Positions 1-9,451 of a stretch of DNA of 64,000 nt are shown one piece after another. The notes under the pieces were generated by a model. It was not told the origin of the DNA and did not search any database. It saw nothing but the letters and a program-made list of their open reading frames with translations. This DNA comes from Carnobacterium_A antarcticum (GTDB lineage: Bacteria; Bacillota; Bacilli; Lactobacillales; Carnobacteriaceae), in assembly GCF_042658365.1 (NCBI RefSeq), contig NZ_JBHSQC010000006.1; one strand, given 5' to 3'. How positions within the stretch are numbered: position 1 is the stretch's first letter; each line of letters begins with the position of its first letter. Position numbers and translations under genes: made by a program.

Positions 1-350
1 TGCATCCGGTTGTTTTCCGTCATTGTCCGATTCATTTTTTTATGATAATCAGTGATGTTAGCCATAGTCTCTGAATCCAAAACCAACTCTTTGTTTAAAT
101 GTTCTGCCAGCACTTGCTTAGTCAAATCATCTTTAGTAGGACCTAAGCCACCCGTTAAAATTAGCAAATCGCTTCTTTGTTCTGCTATTTTGATCACTTC
201 TTTTAATCGGGTCGGATTATCTCCTACAACAACTTGGTGGTACACATCAATTCCTAACGTTGCGAGTTGTTGCGATAAAAAAGCAGCATTCGTATTGACG
301 ATCTGTCCCAATAATAATTCCGTTCCAACAGCAATAATTTCAGCGTTCAT
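1..350 (-). CDS. cinA: CinA family protein, N-terminal part (runs off window)
   Basis: The first 116 codons of a competence/damage-inducible CinA protein are visible; the rest lies beyond position 1. The start is ATG at 350-348, preceded by a good AAGGAG ribosome-binding site (about 356-363). The N-terminus reads MNAEIIAVGTELLLGQIVNT, then a TGGLGPTKDDLT stretch, which is the typical molybdopterin-binding-like (MoCF) domain of CinA. CinA proteins are about 410-420 residues and in firmicutes usually precede recA, so recA would be expected just outside the window; that is inference. The gene follows pgsA on the same strand but is separated from it by a terminator, so it probably has its own promoter in 351-480. 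Confidence 0.93.
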   Translation of the reverse strand, partial: MNAEIIAVGTELLLGQIVNTNAAFLSQQLATLGIDVYHQVVVGDNPTRLKEVIKIAEQRSDLLILTGGLGPTKDDLTKQVLAEHLNKELVLDSETMANITDYHKKMNRTMTENNRM

Positions 351-483
351 CTTTTTTCTCCTTACTTTAGTATATGCACTATTTATTTATTTTTGTCTTT
401 TTCCTCGTTCTTTAATGACCTCTGACTCAATAAAGGTGTTCTTAGTCAGATTTTACTTAGTAGTAGTTTAGCATAGGTTAGAG

Positions 484-530
484 GCAACAAAAAAAGGAAT
501 GCTTCAATTAACTAAAAACATTCCTTCCTA
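484..530 (-). terminator. Intrinsic terminator downstream of pgsA
   Basis: An 8-bp stem AAGGAATG/CATTCCTT (494-501 with 519-526) is followed on the minus strand by a T run (about 484-495). It lies 7 nt past the pgsA stop. There is also a T run on the plus-strand side (531-538). Confidence 0.75.
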
Positions 531-536
531 TTTTTT

Positions 537-1118
537 TTACATAGATCCTTTAAATACTGCACTGTTTTTAATAAAATAATCGATTCCCGAATAAATAGTG
601 AAAAACAGACAGATGTACAGCATGATGCTAGCCATTGGAATCCCTAAAGCTGCAAATGGTAAATTGTCGATCTGCAACAAAATGATCGCAATCATTTGTG
701 TTGCCGTTTTTATTTTTCCAGGCCATGCTGCTGCTAACACCGTTCCACCTTGTTCTACTAACAATAAACGTAAACCTGTCACAGCTAGTTCGCGGCAGAC
801 GATAATAGCTACTACCCATGAAGGAGCAAGTCCTTGTCCAACTAAAACAATCAAAGCTGTCATAACCAACATTTTATCGGCTAAAGGGTCAGCAAACTTT
901 CCAAAATTAGTTACCAATCCTCTAGAACGGGCAATCTTTCCATCTAACCAATCGGTTAAACTAGCTAAAGCAAAAATAATTGCAGCACTCAGTTGGGTGA
1001 TTTCAATGGTTGAACCCCACACATGCCAAACACCCCAATCCAAAGGAACTAAGGAAATAATAACAAATACAGGTATCATAATAATCCGAACAACCGTAAG
1101 TTTATTAGGTAAATTCAA
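537..1118 (-). CDS. pgsA: CDP-diacylglycerol-glycerol-3-phosphate 3-phosphatidyltransferase
   Basis: This 193-residue integral membrane enzyme makes phosphatidylglycerol phosphate from CDP-diacylglycerol and glycerol-3-phosphate, the committed step to phosphatidylglycerol and cardiolipin. The CDP-alcohol phosphatidyltransferase signature D-x2-D-G-x2-A-R-x8-G-x3-D-x3-D is complete (D56, D59, G60, A63, R64, D77, D81), and several hydrophobic segments flank it. The start appears to be TTG at 1118 with AAGG about 8 nt upstream; the ATG nearer the ribosome-binding site is out of frame. It follows the RodZ-like gene on the same strand, the usual rodZ-pgsA-cinA order of firmicutes. Confidence 0.95.
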   Translation of the reverse strand: MNLPNKLTVVRIIMIPVFVIISLVPLDWGVWHVWGSTIEITQLSAAIIFALASLTDWLDGKIARSRGLVTNFGKFADPLADKMLVMTALIVLVGQGLAPSWVVAIIVCRELAVTGLRLLLVEQGGTVLAAAWPGKIKTATQMIAIILLQIDNLPFAALGIPMASIMLYICLFFTIYSGIDYFIKNSAVFKGSM

Positions 1119-1224
1119 AACATCGCCTTCTCTCTATTCTTTTTCTAAGTACGTTAAAATCAAAACAATAAGAATCCTCTCTGATGTATTCCATACATAA
1201 GGGACTCTCATTGTTCAATTTCGT

Positions 1225-2097
1225 TTATTCTGTTTCTTCAAATTGAAACTCAATTTTTTGGGTCACGGCGTTAGCTGCTTCAGGCGCATAATCTACGTTT
1301 TCATCATTTAATTTAACACCCGTTACAGATGCATTCCCCACGACGATGTTAACCGTTTTTGTATCAGCTGGAATAGCAGCATCCAAGACATCGCCATCTG
1401 TCAATAACGCTTGATCGATCATCGTTCCGTCCGCTTCAACACTAACCCAGCTTTCGCCGCCTTCAGCAGATAATGAAACAGTGTTTTCTGCAGTAGTTCC
1501 TGTTACAGAATAGGTTGTTTGAGAACCGGTTGATGACAGGACAGAAACAACCTGTTTCGTTTCTTCTTTTTCTGATTCTGATGTAGCAGAGTCTTCAGTT
1601 GAGGAATCTTTTGCATCGTTCGAATTAGAAACAGCGCTTGAAACGACTACGCTTTCTGAGTTTTTCGTTATCAAACTTTCTTGAGAAGATTGATTGGTTT
1701 TAATAAAAGCGAAATAAATAGCTGCAGCAATAACCACAACGACCAACAGAATAACCAAAGTCGGCAAATAATCTTGAACTTTTCCGAGTAATTCGTTCCC
1801 TGTTTTATTTCCAGAACGTGTTTGGCTGCTGGATACTTTTTCAACATACTCTTCATCGTGTGTATGAGGCACGATATCAGTGTACTCTTCTAATAACTGA
1901 TCCCCATTTAATCCAACTGTATCCGCATATTGTTTGATAAAAGCACGTGCATAAAATTTTCCTGGCATAACATTATAATTGCCCTCTTCAATTGCAATCA
2001 AATAACGTTTTTGTATTTTAGTCATCTGTTGTAAATCATCCAAAGTATACCCTTTGGCTTTTCTAGCCTCTTGTAACTTTTCACCGATTTCATTCAT
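1225..2097 (-). CDS. RodZ/YmfM-like membrane protein with N-terminal HTH
   Basis: A 290-residue protein with an N-terminal Xre-type helix-turn-helix (about residues 1-65, with GYTLDDLQQMTKIQKRYL), one transmembrane segment (about 111-131) and an extracellular C-terminal part with a Ser/Glu/Thr-rich linker followed by a DUF4115-like beta domain. This is the RodZ architecture: a cytoskeleton-linked factor that helps place cell-wall synthesis in rods (YmfM in Bacillus). Start ATG 2097, with AGGTGA about 7 nt upstream. It sits directly upstream of pgsA and downstream of the ymfF-ymfH-ymfI group, as in many firmicutes. The role is known from the family; the particular partner proteins are inferred. 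Confidence 0.88.
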   Translation of the reverse strand: MNEIGEKLQEARKAKGYTLDDLQQMTKIQKRYLIAIEEGNYNVMPGKFYARAFIKQYADTVGLNGDQLLEEYTDIVPHTHDEEYVEKVSSSQTRSGNKTGNELLGKVQDYLPTLVILLVVVVIAAAIYFAFIKTNQSSQESLITKNSESVVVSSAVSNSNDAKDSSTEDSATSESEKEETKQVVSVLSSTGSQTTYSVTGTTAENTVSLSAEGGESWVSVEADGTMIDQALLTDGDVLDAAIPADTKTVNIVVGNASVTGVKLNDENVDYAPEAANAVTQKIEFQFEETE

Positions 2098-2155
2098 GAA
2101 GTCTTCACCTACCTGTTCTCTTGTTTAGAGAGCATAAAAAGCTCATATCATTGTA

Positions 2156-2164
2156 ATTATAACA
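2156..2164 (-). promoter_or_regulatory. Extended -10 promoter upstream of rodZ-like gene
   Basis: On the minus strand, TGTTATAAT occurs (TATAAT at 2161-2156 with TG one base upstream), an extended -10 element about 60 nt before the ATG. The -35 region is poor. It probably drives the rodZ-like gene and pgsA. Confidence 0.5.
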
Positions 2165-2248
2165 CATCAAAACACTCAGAAACATCTCTTTTTATTTAAC
2201 CTGTCCTTTTTAATCGGATGCTTTTACATTCGACAGCTCTGCGGCTCG

Positions 2249-2974
2249 TTATCTTAACCAGCCGCCGCTCACTACAATCGATTGTCCAGTCAAGTAAGCA
2301 CTTCTTGGATCCAATAATTGATGGGCCCAAAAACTGATTTCCGAAATGGTTCCCATCCGACCAACAGGGATTTCTGCTTCCAGTTCCGCTACTTCTTCTA
2401 GACTGAAAGTTGCATTCATTTTAGTTGCAATAGCTCCGGGAGAAATTGCATTGACCGTAATTCCAAGGCTGGCTATTTCTTTACTGTAAGCTTTAACAAA
2501 AGCTAACTGTGCCCCTTTTGTCGTACTGTACAGCACCTCCATCGGGCTTCCGGCCTCTCCGTAAACAGAACTAATAAAAACGATACGGCCGTTACCTGAA
2601 TAGGACAACTTAGTCTGCAATCGCTGGGCCAATAAAATAGGTGTTTTCACATGAACGGTCCACATTTGATCCATTGTAGCCGAAGTAACCTCCGTTAGCA
2701 GCTGAAAGGTTGTAAACCCGCTAGCAAAAATAATTGCATCCAACTGAAAAATGTTTTCGGTGAACACAGCAATTCCAGTCTCATCCGTCATATCTAGATG
2801 AATACCAAAAAAATCTTGTTTGGGATAAGCGAAACGGTACGTTTGCAGTTGCTGCTCTACACTTTCTTTATCGGAATGGTAATGCAGATACAATGACCAG
2901 CCATTTCCGGCTAATTCTTCAGCAATTCCTTTACCAATGTCGCCGCTTGCTCCCATGATCAAAGCTGCTTTCAC
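2249..2974 (-). CDS. ymfI: SDR family oxidoreductase (YmfI-like)
   Basis: A 241-residue short-chain dehydrogenase/reductase. The N-terminal Rossmann motif GASGDIGKG (about residues 8-16), the NNAG-equivalent FASGF, the catalytic Ser in ISSVYGEAG and the YSTTKGA tetrad (Tyr and Lys) are all present, as is the C-terminal GQSIVVSGGW typical of FabG-like enzymes. Substrate unknown. The start is GTG at 2974, whose GTGA overlaps the TGA stop of the preceding peptidase gene by 4 nt, so translation is coupled. YmfI is conserved next to the ymfF/ymfH peptidase pair in many firmicutes, but its metabolic role there is not settled. Confidence 0.87.
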   Translation of the reverse strand: MKAALIMGASGDIGKGIAEELAGNGWSLYLHYHSDKESVEQQLQTYRFAYPKQDFFGIHLDMTDETGIAVFTENIFQLDAIIFASGFTTFQLLTEVTSATMDQMWTVHVKTPILLAQRLQTKLSYSGNGRIVFISSVYGEAGSPMEVLYSTTKGAQLAFVKAYSKEIASLGITVNAISPGAIATKMNATFSLEEVAELEAEIPVGRMGTISEISFWAHQLLDPRSAYLTGQSIVVSGGWLR

Positions 2975-4272
2975 GCTTCATCGGCTCCTTTAGGCAAAAT
3001 ATGAAAGACACTCATATGAGCTTCTTGCATAAAGCATTCTGCTAATGATTTCAATTGATCAAGCGTTATAGTTTCAATAATAGGAACCAAATCAAATAAC
3101 GTTGCATCGCCATAAGCTTGTTGACTGTATTGATTGGCAATGTATTCTAAAGAATTTAACGATTGCAAAACTTGTCCAATCATCCGTTTTTTCACTAAGG
3201 TTAGATTTTCTTCCGTTAGTTCTGGACTTTCTTTGGCTGTTAATAGTATTTCTTTCACTACGGTACTGAAAGCTTCTGCGTCCTTTGCATCGCCCCCAAT
3301 ATCGACAAAATGGAATGTACGGTCTAAACTAAAATCGTATGAAAAACTGTCATCGATAATTCCACTATCATAAAGCTTCAAATAATTAGCTGAAGTCGGT
3401 CCGAATAACAACGTTAGCAAGAGATCCATAGTTGTTTTGTATGCCAAAGCCGCTTTTCCTTCCGGAGCCGGCCCAATTCCTTTAACGCCTACTATGCTTT
3501 TAGCACGGTTCACAGGCATGGTGATAGAAGCAAAAGGTACAATATCTGCAACAGTTTCTTCTGGAAAATGACGCTTGATTTCAGTCGCTGCAGGAAATTC
3601 TTTTTTAGCCTGATTTTCTCGAATCCAATCCATCATTTCTGCTGGATCCATTTTTCCTACAACAAACAAATTCATGTTGCTAGGATGATAAAACGTTTGA
3701 TAACTTTCCATCAATAAGTCTGCTGTAATATCCATAATGCTGTCGACTGTTCCTGCAATATCAATGTGCAGTGGATGCTTTGGATAAAGGTTGCCCAAAA
3801 TACCAAAGAACAAACGCCAATCGGGTTCATCTTCATACATTTGAATTTCTTGAGCAATGATCCCTTTTTCTTTATTAACGGTTTCTTCGGTAAAGTAAGG
3901 TTCTTGAACAAAATCTAAAAGAGTTTCCATATTTTTTAAAACGTGGCTAGTGCTGGAAAAGAGATAACTTGTCCGTGTAAAGCTAGTGAAAGCATTAGCC
4001 GAAGCCCCTTGCTTTCCAAATACATGAAAAATATCGCCTGTTTCTTTTTCAAACATCTTATGTTCTAAAAAATGCGCGATGCCATCCGGCACTTTAGTCA
4101 TTTCGCTTTCGCCGAGTGGGACAAATTGATTATCGATCGAACCATATTTTGTCGTAAATAAACCGTATGTTTTATGAAATTCATTTTTTGGTAATAAAGT
4201 GACCGATAAGCCATTTTCCAAGGTTTCAGTGTAAAGCGTTTCATTTAGTTGTTTATAAACTTTTTTCTCCAT
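2971..4272 (-). CDS. ymfH: M16 family peptidase, active-site-bearing (YmfH-like)
   Basis: A 433-residue member of the insulinase/pitrilysin M16 family. The inverted zinc motif HxxEH is present as HFLEH (H67, E70, H71), with a downstream acidic ligand in IIAQEIQMYEDEPDW. Two M16 lobes are expected at this length. The start ATG (4272) overlaps the stop of the upstream partner gene as TAATG, with GGGGAGG as ribosome-binding site. The partner lacks the zinc motif, so the two probably form an alpha/beta type heterodimer with catalysis supplied here. Substrate is not established. Confidence 0.92.
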   Translation of the reverse strand: MEKKVYKQLNETLYTETLENGLSVTLLPKNEFHKTYGLFTTKYGSIDNQFVPLGESEMTKVPDGIAHFLEHKMFEKETGDIFHVFGKQGASANAFTSFTRTSYLFSSTSHVLKNMETLLDFVQEPYFTEETVNKEKGIIAQEIQMYEDEPDWRLFFGILGNLYPKHPLHIDIAGTVDSIMDITADLLMESYQTFYHPSNMNLFVVGKMDPAEMMDWIRENQAKKEFPAATEIKRHFPEETVADIVPFASITMPVNRAKSIVGVKGIGPAPEGKAALAYKTTMDLLLTLLFGPTSANYLKLYDSGIIDDSFSYDFSLDRTFHFVDIGGDAKDAEAFSTVVKEILLTAKESPELTEENLTLVKKRMIGQVLQSLNSLEYIANQYSQQAYGDATLFDLVPIIETITLDQLKSLAECFMQEAHMSVFHILPKGADEA

Positions 4273-5534
4273 TAGTTAACCTCCCCAGATAAGAAGAATG
4301 TCGCTTTTAATTTCACTTGATTAGCAACTTCGATAACTTGTTCCGTTGTCACTGCTTCAATATCGGCTATCCACTCTTCTAAATTAATAACTTTTCCTAT
4401 GGCCATTTGATTTGCATACATTCGCTCAATAATGGCTCCCGAATGATCTTCTGATTGCAATAATTGATTTTTCAGCATTTCTTTAGTTTGATTTAACGCT
4501 TCATCTGTAAAATTACCCGCTTGCATTTCTTTTAACTGCATGGTAATGATTTCTTTTACTTGGTCAACCTTTTTACTTTCAATACCTGTTTGAACACTCA
4601 TCATGCCTCTAAACGTATCTAGAGAACTAGATGCATAGTAAGCCAAACTTTCTTTTTCGCGAACGTTCATAAATAACTTAGAATGAGGAAACCCGCCAAA
4701 AAGACCATTAAAAACTTGTCCTGCGTAATAATTTTTTTGATGGTAAAAGATATTCGTTGCATAACCTAAATTAAATTTAGCTTGTGTGATATCTTGTTCT
4801 TCTATTTTAGAAACCACTTTTTCGAATGTCTCCGTTGCATAAAAAGCCTCTTGTTTCGCTATGTTTCTAGCTTCAAATGGAAACAGTTTGAATTGCTCTT
4901 CTATTTGTTCTTTTTCAACATCACCTAAAACATAAATATCCACTTGATCTTCTTTTAAGGCTTTTTGATAATAATGATATAAATCAACAGCAGTAATCTC
5001 AATTAGATCTTCTTTTGTTCCGATACTAGGTGTCTGTTGCCCCTCATCGTCAAAAAATAAGTGTTGCAACTCTAAACTGGCATAAGTTTGTTTGTCATCT
5101 GCAATTGAATCATAATAATCGTTCAAATTTTCTTTTTCTCGTCTAAACGTTTCTTCGTCAAAATGCCCATCTGTCGCATTCGGTTTAAAAATAATTTCTT
5201 TTAAAAACGCAATGGCTTCCTTTAAAACAGAATCTCCCATCGTTAAATACTTCTCGTTTACTACATTCAACCCTATCGATAAAATATGGGACGTCCCTTT
5301 TTTACTGATAGAGGTGCCGAAACTAGCTCCATAAAGATTAGACAATTCGCTTCTTAAAGCTGTCTGTGTTGGGTATTTTTCACTATTGGTCTCCAGCAAA
5401 CTTGAGAGCAAGGCTCTTTTTGTAATACTTTTTTTGTCTAGAGGCGTGCGTAATTTCACGACCATTTGTACGGTTTTGTATTTTTTAGTTGGCAAAACAT
5501 GTAATTGAACGCCTTCGGCTAATTGGATTGACAT
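4272..5534 (-). CDS. ymfF: M16 family peptidase-like protein, zinc motif lost (YmfF-like)
   Basis: A 420-residue M16-fold protein paired with the downstream ymfH-like gene. At the position where the HxxEH motif would sit the sequence reads ALLSSLLETNSEKYPT, so the zinc-binding residues are missing and it is probably the non-catalytic subunit. I chose ATG 5534 because GAGGAGG lies 7-12 nt upstream; an in-frame extension to 5630 has no ribosome-binding site and runs back into the upstream terminator. First gene of a translationally coupled ymfF-ymfH-ymfI run. Confidence 0.9.
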   Translation of the reverse strand: MSIQLAEGVQLHVLPTKKYKTVQMVVKLRTPLDKKSITKRALLSSLLETNSEKYPTQTALRSELSNLYGASFGTSISKKGTSHILSIGLNVVNEKYLTMGDSVLKEAIAFLKEIIFKPNATDGHFDEETFRREKENLNDYYDSIADDKQTYASLELQHLFFDDEGQQTPSIGTKEDLIEITAVDLYHYYQKALKEDQVDIYVLGDVEKEQIEEQFKLFPFEARNIAKQEAFYATETFEKVVSKIEEQDITQAKFNLGYATNIFYHQKNYYAGQVFNGLFGGFPHSKLFMNVREKESLAYYASSSLDTFRGMMSVQTGIESKKVDQVKEIITMQLKEMQAGNFTDEALNQTKEMLKNQLLQSEDHSGAIIERMYANQMAIGKVINLEEWIADIEAVTTEQVIEVANQVKLKATFFLSGEVN

Positions 5535-5619
5535 CCTTTTTTTCCTCCTCGTTATAAAAACAATCTTCTCCTTATCATAGATTAAAAAAGAAGAAATGTG
5601 AAGCATCCCGTTCAATACG

Positions 5620-5660
5620 AAAAAAAACAATCAGATAAAAATCTCTGATTGTTTTTTCGT
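5620..5660 (-). terminator. Terminator after the nucleoside ABC transporter operon
   Basis: A stem of about 12 bp, AAAACAATCAGA/TCTGATTGTTTT, with a run of T on the minus strand, 8 nt after the nupQ stop. Confidence 0.85.
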
Positions 5661-5667
5661 AAATTCC

Positions 5668-6627
5668 TTACTTCGATTTGATATAAGTCTTACCATTTGC
5701 TGCTGGACCTTCTGATTTTCCGATAACTCCTACCAATACGACGATCGTAATTAAATAAGGAGCAATTTGCAGCCAGACACTTGGAACATCCTGGATAAAC
5801 GGTATATAATTGCCGATTACACCTAAACTTTGAGCAAACCCAAAGAAAATAGCTGCGCCCATTGCGCCTAAAGGATTCCATTTACCAAAAATCATAGCTG
5901 CCATTGCAATAAACCCTTGACCAGCAATGGTTGAAGCGGAAAAGTTCAATGAAATTGCTTGAGCTTGAATAGCTCCTCCCATTCCGCCTAAGAGACCGGA
6001 TAATAGCACACCGGCATATTTCATTCCATAAACATTGATTCCTAAAGTATCTGCTGCTTGAGGGTGTTCCCCTACAGCTCTCAAACGCAATCCAAAACGA
6101 GTTTTGAATAACACAAACCAACATAAAACAGCTATCAGAATTCCTACAAAAGCTGGTGCAGAAGTTCCTTTAAAGAAAATATCGCCAATAACGGGAATCT
6201 TTTCCAATAATGGAATATTCGCTTTTCCAAAGTTTTTAGGAATAATATCTGTTTGGCCGCGTCCATCATACAATACACGAGTTAAGAAGACCGCTAAAGC
6301 AGGCGCCATCAAGTTAATAACCGTTCCTGAAATAATGTGGTCTGCCCGTAAATTGATGGTTGCAACAGCGTGAATCAACGAAAACAAAATTCCGATCACT
6401 CCGCCTACAATAACTCCTACCCAAGGTGTCCAATTTCCAAATTGACTCGCAAAGGACAAGTTAAAGACTACGGAACCGAAGGCACCCATGACCATGATTC
6501 CTTCCAAGCCGACGTTAACAATTCCACTACGTTCAGAAAAAGTTCCACCTAATGCTGTTAAGATAAGAGGGGCCGAATAGACTAACGCTGAAGAAAAGAC
6601 AAGTTGCAATACACTCATAACATCCAT
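5668..6627 (-). CDS. nupQ: Nucleoside ABC transporter permease (NupQ/YufQ-like)
   Basis: A 319-residue polytopic membrane protein of the BPD_transp_2 (branched-chain/ribose type) permease family. It carries the family's N-terminal LGGTFSERSGIVNVGLEG motif and the cytoplasmic ALRAVGEHPQAADTLGI-type loop (here LRAVGEHPQAADTLGI) that contacts the ATPase. Together with the preceding permease and ATPase genes and the BMP lipoprotein it forms a guanosine/nucleoside importer of the Bacillus NupNOPQ type. Start ATG 6627, with AGGAGG about 11 nt upstream; one base separates it from the nupP stop. Last gene of the operon. Substrate specificity is inferred from the family. Confidence 0.92.
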   Translation of the reverse strand: MDVMSVLQLVFSSALVYSAPLILTALGGTFSERSGIVNVGLEGIMVMGAFGSVVFNLSFASQFGNWTPWVGVIVGGVIGILFSLIHAVATINLRADHIISGTVINLMAPALAVFLTRVLYDGRGQTDIIPKNFGKANIPLLEKIPVIGDIFFKGTSAPAFVGILIAVLCWFVLFKTRFGLRLRAVGEHPQAADTLGINVYGMKYAGVLLSGLLGGMGGAIQAQAISLNFSASTIAGQGFIAMAAMIFGKWNPLGAMGAAIFFGFAQSLGVIGNYIPFIQDVPSVWLQIAPYLITIVVLVGVIGKSEGPAANGKTYIKSK

Positions 6628-6628
6628 C

Positions 6629-7693
6629 TTATTTTACTCCTCCTTTGTTTACTCTAGCCCGTTTATCAATGAAGAAACGGATCAAGTAGTTGGCTCCAAC
6701 AAAGAATATAATAGAAGCAATCACAATATCCACGACTTCAGTTGGCACACCTGCCATTAACGGCATACTATTTCCGCCAATTTTAAGAGCTCCAAACAAC
6801 AATGCAGAGAATAAAATACCAACAGGATTTCCTAAACCAAGTAAAGCAACGGCCATCCCGTCAAACCCAATCGTCGGCATTGCTCCTTGAACAAATATAT
6901 TTTGGAATGTGCCCATTCCTTCCATCGCTCCGCCTAAACCAGCAAGAGCTCCACTGATCAGCATAGAAACAATGATATTGCGTTTCGTACTCATTCCAGC
7001 GTATTTGGAAGCAAACGGGTTTAGTCCTACTGCCCGGATTTCAAAACCGCTGGTTGTCTTTTTCATCAGAATCCAAACCACTACAGCCATGAATAAAGCA
7101 ATAAAAATTCCAGCATGCAATGTTGAGTTCTTCGTTAAAGTTGTCAACCATTCTACCCGAAGACTTGCACCTGCAGGGATACGAGACGTTGTATCTGAAG
7201 CATTTGTCAAAACGTTACGAATCAAATAATTAGTGGTATAAAGAGCGGTATAATTCAACATAATCGTTACAATAACTTCACTAGTGTTAAAATAAGCACG
7301 TAAAAATCCTGCAATGCCAGCCCATATTGCTCCAGCTACTGCTCCGACAACCAAACTTAAAAACAGCAATAGCAGACCGGGTAATTCCGGGAACGTTAAA
7401 GCGAACCAAACGGAACACAACCAACCTAACAAAGCTTGTCCAGCGACCCCAATATTAAAGAATCCAGCTGTATACGCTACTGAAAAGCCAAGTGCTGTAA
7501 AAACTAATGGGGTTGCTTGTCTCAATGTCTCACCGATATAAAAAGAATTACCAAAAGCTCCCTTGATCATAGATTGGTATCCAGCGATTGGATCATAACC
7601 AAATGCAAACATGATCAAAGCTCCCAATACTAATCCTAAGACAACAGAAAGCAGTGGAACCAATATATTATTCCATTTTCCTTTATTGTTCAA
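6629..7693 (-). CDS. nupP: Nucleoside ABC transporter permease (NupP/YufP-like)
   Basis: The second permease subunit of the nucleoside importer, about 354 residues, with an N-terminal hydrophobic anchor, GYDPIAGYQSMIKGAFG, and several transmembrane segments including the conserved ALGFSVAYTAGFFNIGVAGQ region. I take TTG at 7693 as start because AAAGGAG lies about 8-10 nt upstream and the 11-nt overlap with the ATPase stop is typical of coupled genes. An ATG at 7747 would force a 65-nt overlap with no good ribosome-binding site. Confidence 0.88.
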   Translation of the reverse strand: MNNKGKWNNILVPLLSVVLGLVLGALIMFAFGYDPIAGYQSMIKGAFGNSFYIGETLRQATPLVFTALGFSVAYTAGFFNIGVAGQALLGWLCSVWFALTFPELPGLLLLFLSLVVGAVAGAIWAGIAGFLRAYFNTSEVIVTIMLNYTALYTTNYLIRNVLTNASDTTSRIPAGASLRVEWLTTLTKNSTLHAGIFIALFMAVVVWILMKKTTSGFEIRAVGLNPFASKYAGMSTKRNIIVSMLISGALAGLGGAMEGMGTFQNIFVQGAMPTIGFDGMAVALLGLGNPVGILFSALLFGALKIGGNSMPLMAGVPTEVVDIVIASIIFFVGANYLIRFFIDKRARVNKGGVK

Positions 7694-9260
7694 TATGAGA
7701 CCGCTCCTTTCCACTCTCTTGATCAGCAGCTGCTCTTGCTTTTTCAAGAGATGAACCTGCCATCAGCAGACCTAATTCTTGTTGGGTTGTTTCTTTTGGT
7801 TTTACAATGGCCACGATTTTTCCATCATACATAACCGCAATACGATCTGAAACATTTAAAATCTCATCCAATTCAAAACTCATTAATAAAACGGCTTTTC
7901 CATTATCCCGTTGTTCGATCAAACGTTTATGGATGTATTCAATCGCTCCAACGTCTAACCCACGAGTGGGTTGTGCAGCAATCAGCAATGATGGATCGCG
8001 ATCGATTTCCCTGGCGATGATCGCTTTTTGCTGATTCCCGCCGGATAAGGCACTAGCCGGCACCATTTCATTTTGTGTCCGAACATCAAATTCTCCAATT
8101 AACTTTTTCGCATATTGTTTAATCGCCTTTGGATGTAAAAAGCCATGTTCGCTTAATGGTTTTTTATAATACGTTTGTAAAGCAATGTTTTCTTCCAAAC
8201 TCATAGGCAGAATCAAGCCATATTTATGGCGGTCTTCAGGAATATGCCCTAACCCATTTTCCGTAATCTTGCGGGGTTGTTTATTTTGGATCTCTTCTCC
8301 ATTTAAAAGAATCTTTCCACTTTCTATTTTAGCAAGTCCTGTGATCGCTTGAATTAATTCGCTTTGCCCATTTCCATCAATTCCAGCAATCCCTAAGACC
8401 TCACCAGCACGAACTTCTAAGCTCAATGCTTTAACTGCTTCTAACCCGCGATCTTCTTGAACTGTAATATCTTGGACAGAAAGAACAACTTCTTTTGGTT
8501 GTGCAGCTTTTTTTTCAGTCTTAAATGAAACCGAACGTCCAACCATCATATCTGCTAATTCTTGTTGCGAACTTGAAGCTACGTCAACGGTATCAATACT
8601 TTGGCCTCGACGAATAACCGTACATCTATCAGCAACTTGCTTGATTTCATCTAATTTATGTGTGATCAAAATGATCGACTTTCCTTCGCGAGTCAGAGCT
8701 TTCATGATTTGCATCAATTCTTTGATCTCTTGAGGAGTCAACACGGCTGTAGGTTCATCAAAAATTAAAACCTCTGCTCCTCGGTATAATGTCTTCAAAA
8801 TTTCTACCCGTTGTTCCATTCCAACAGAAATGCTTTCAACTCTTGCAGCAGGATCTACCAATAAACCATATTTTTCTGATAAATCTTTGATGGCTTGTTT
8901 GGCTTTGTTTTTGTCTAGCACTCCAGCTTTATTAGGTTCACTGCCCAATATAATGTTTTCCGTTACAGTAAATTTCTTTACTAACATAAAATGCTGATGA
9001 ACCATTCCAATTCCTAATTTATTCGCCATACCTGGAGAATTGATCAGAACTTCTTTTCCATTCATCAATATTTCACCTGATGTGGGTTCTAAAAGACCCG
9101 ATAAGATATTCATCAAAGTTGATTTTCCTGCTCCATTTTCACCTAACAGAGCATGAATCTCGCCTTTTTTAAGCTGTAGATTAATGTTATCGTTCGCTTT
9201 AAAGGTACCAAACTCCTTGGTGATACCTTTCATTTCTATGACGAAATCGGTTTCCGACAC
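7683..9260 (-). CDS. nupO: Nucleoside ABC transporter ATPase, duplicated cassette (NupO/YufO-like)
   Basis: A roughly 525-residue protein with two fused ABC domains, as in sugar/nucleoside importers (RbsA, YufO). The first has Walker A GENGAGKST and the Walker B/D-loop FDEPTAVLT; the second has a degenerate Walker A (GIDGNGQSE) and ends in AAQPTRGLD. The signature of the first cassette is ISVGMEQR and of the second ALSGGNQQ. Degeneracy of one site is normal in this subfamily. Start chosen at GTG 9260, with AAAAGGAG about 10 nt upstream; the TTG at 9281 lies inside that ribosome-binding region. Confidence 0.93.
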   Translation of the reverse strand: MSETDFVIEMKGITKEFGTFKANDNINLQLKKGEIHALLGENGAGKSTLMNILSGLLEPTSGEILMNGKEVLINSPGMANKLGIGMVHQHFMLVKKFTVTENIILGSEPNKAGVLDKNKAKQAIKDLSEKYGLLVDPAARVESISVGMEQRVEILKTLYRGAEVLIFDEPTAVLTPQEIKELMQIMKALTREGKSIILITHKLDEIKQVADRCTVIRRGQSIDTVDVASSSQQELADMMVGRSVSFKTEKKAAQPKEVVLSVQDITVQEDRGLEAVKALSLEVRAGEVLGIAGIDGNGQSELIQAITGLAKIESGKILLNGEEIQNKQPRKITENGLGHIPEDRHKYGLILPMSLEENIALQTYYKKPLSEHGFLHPKAIKQYAKKLIGEFDVRTQNEMVPASALSGGNQQKAIIAREIDRDPSLLIAAQPTRGLDVGAIEYIHKRLIEQRDNGKAVLLMSFELDEILNVSDRIAVMYDGKIVAIVKPKETTQQELGLLMAGSSLEKARAAADQESGKERSHIEQ

Positions 9261-9451
9261 GATGGACTCACTCCTTTTCAATTGCTTGAATTCATTATCT
9301 ATTATACGTTATTTACTAAACAGGAGCTACAGTGAATTCTTTTTTTATTTAATTGCCATGCAAATAATAGGACTTTTTCAATTAGCAGCTCTCTTGTAAA
9401 ACCTAAACCTCTTGTATCCTCTAATGGATAAGTCATTTTTTGTCCTAAGAT

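Noticed and set aside
598..1200. 200-residue plus-strand ORF opposite pgsA
   Set aside because: It is antisense to a gene with all catalytic residues and has no recognisable domain.
4272..5534. Loss of HxxEH in the ymfF-like protein as a sign of gene decay
   Set aside because: Loss of the zinc motif in one partner of paired M16 proteins is usual; the frame is intact and coupled to ymfH.
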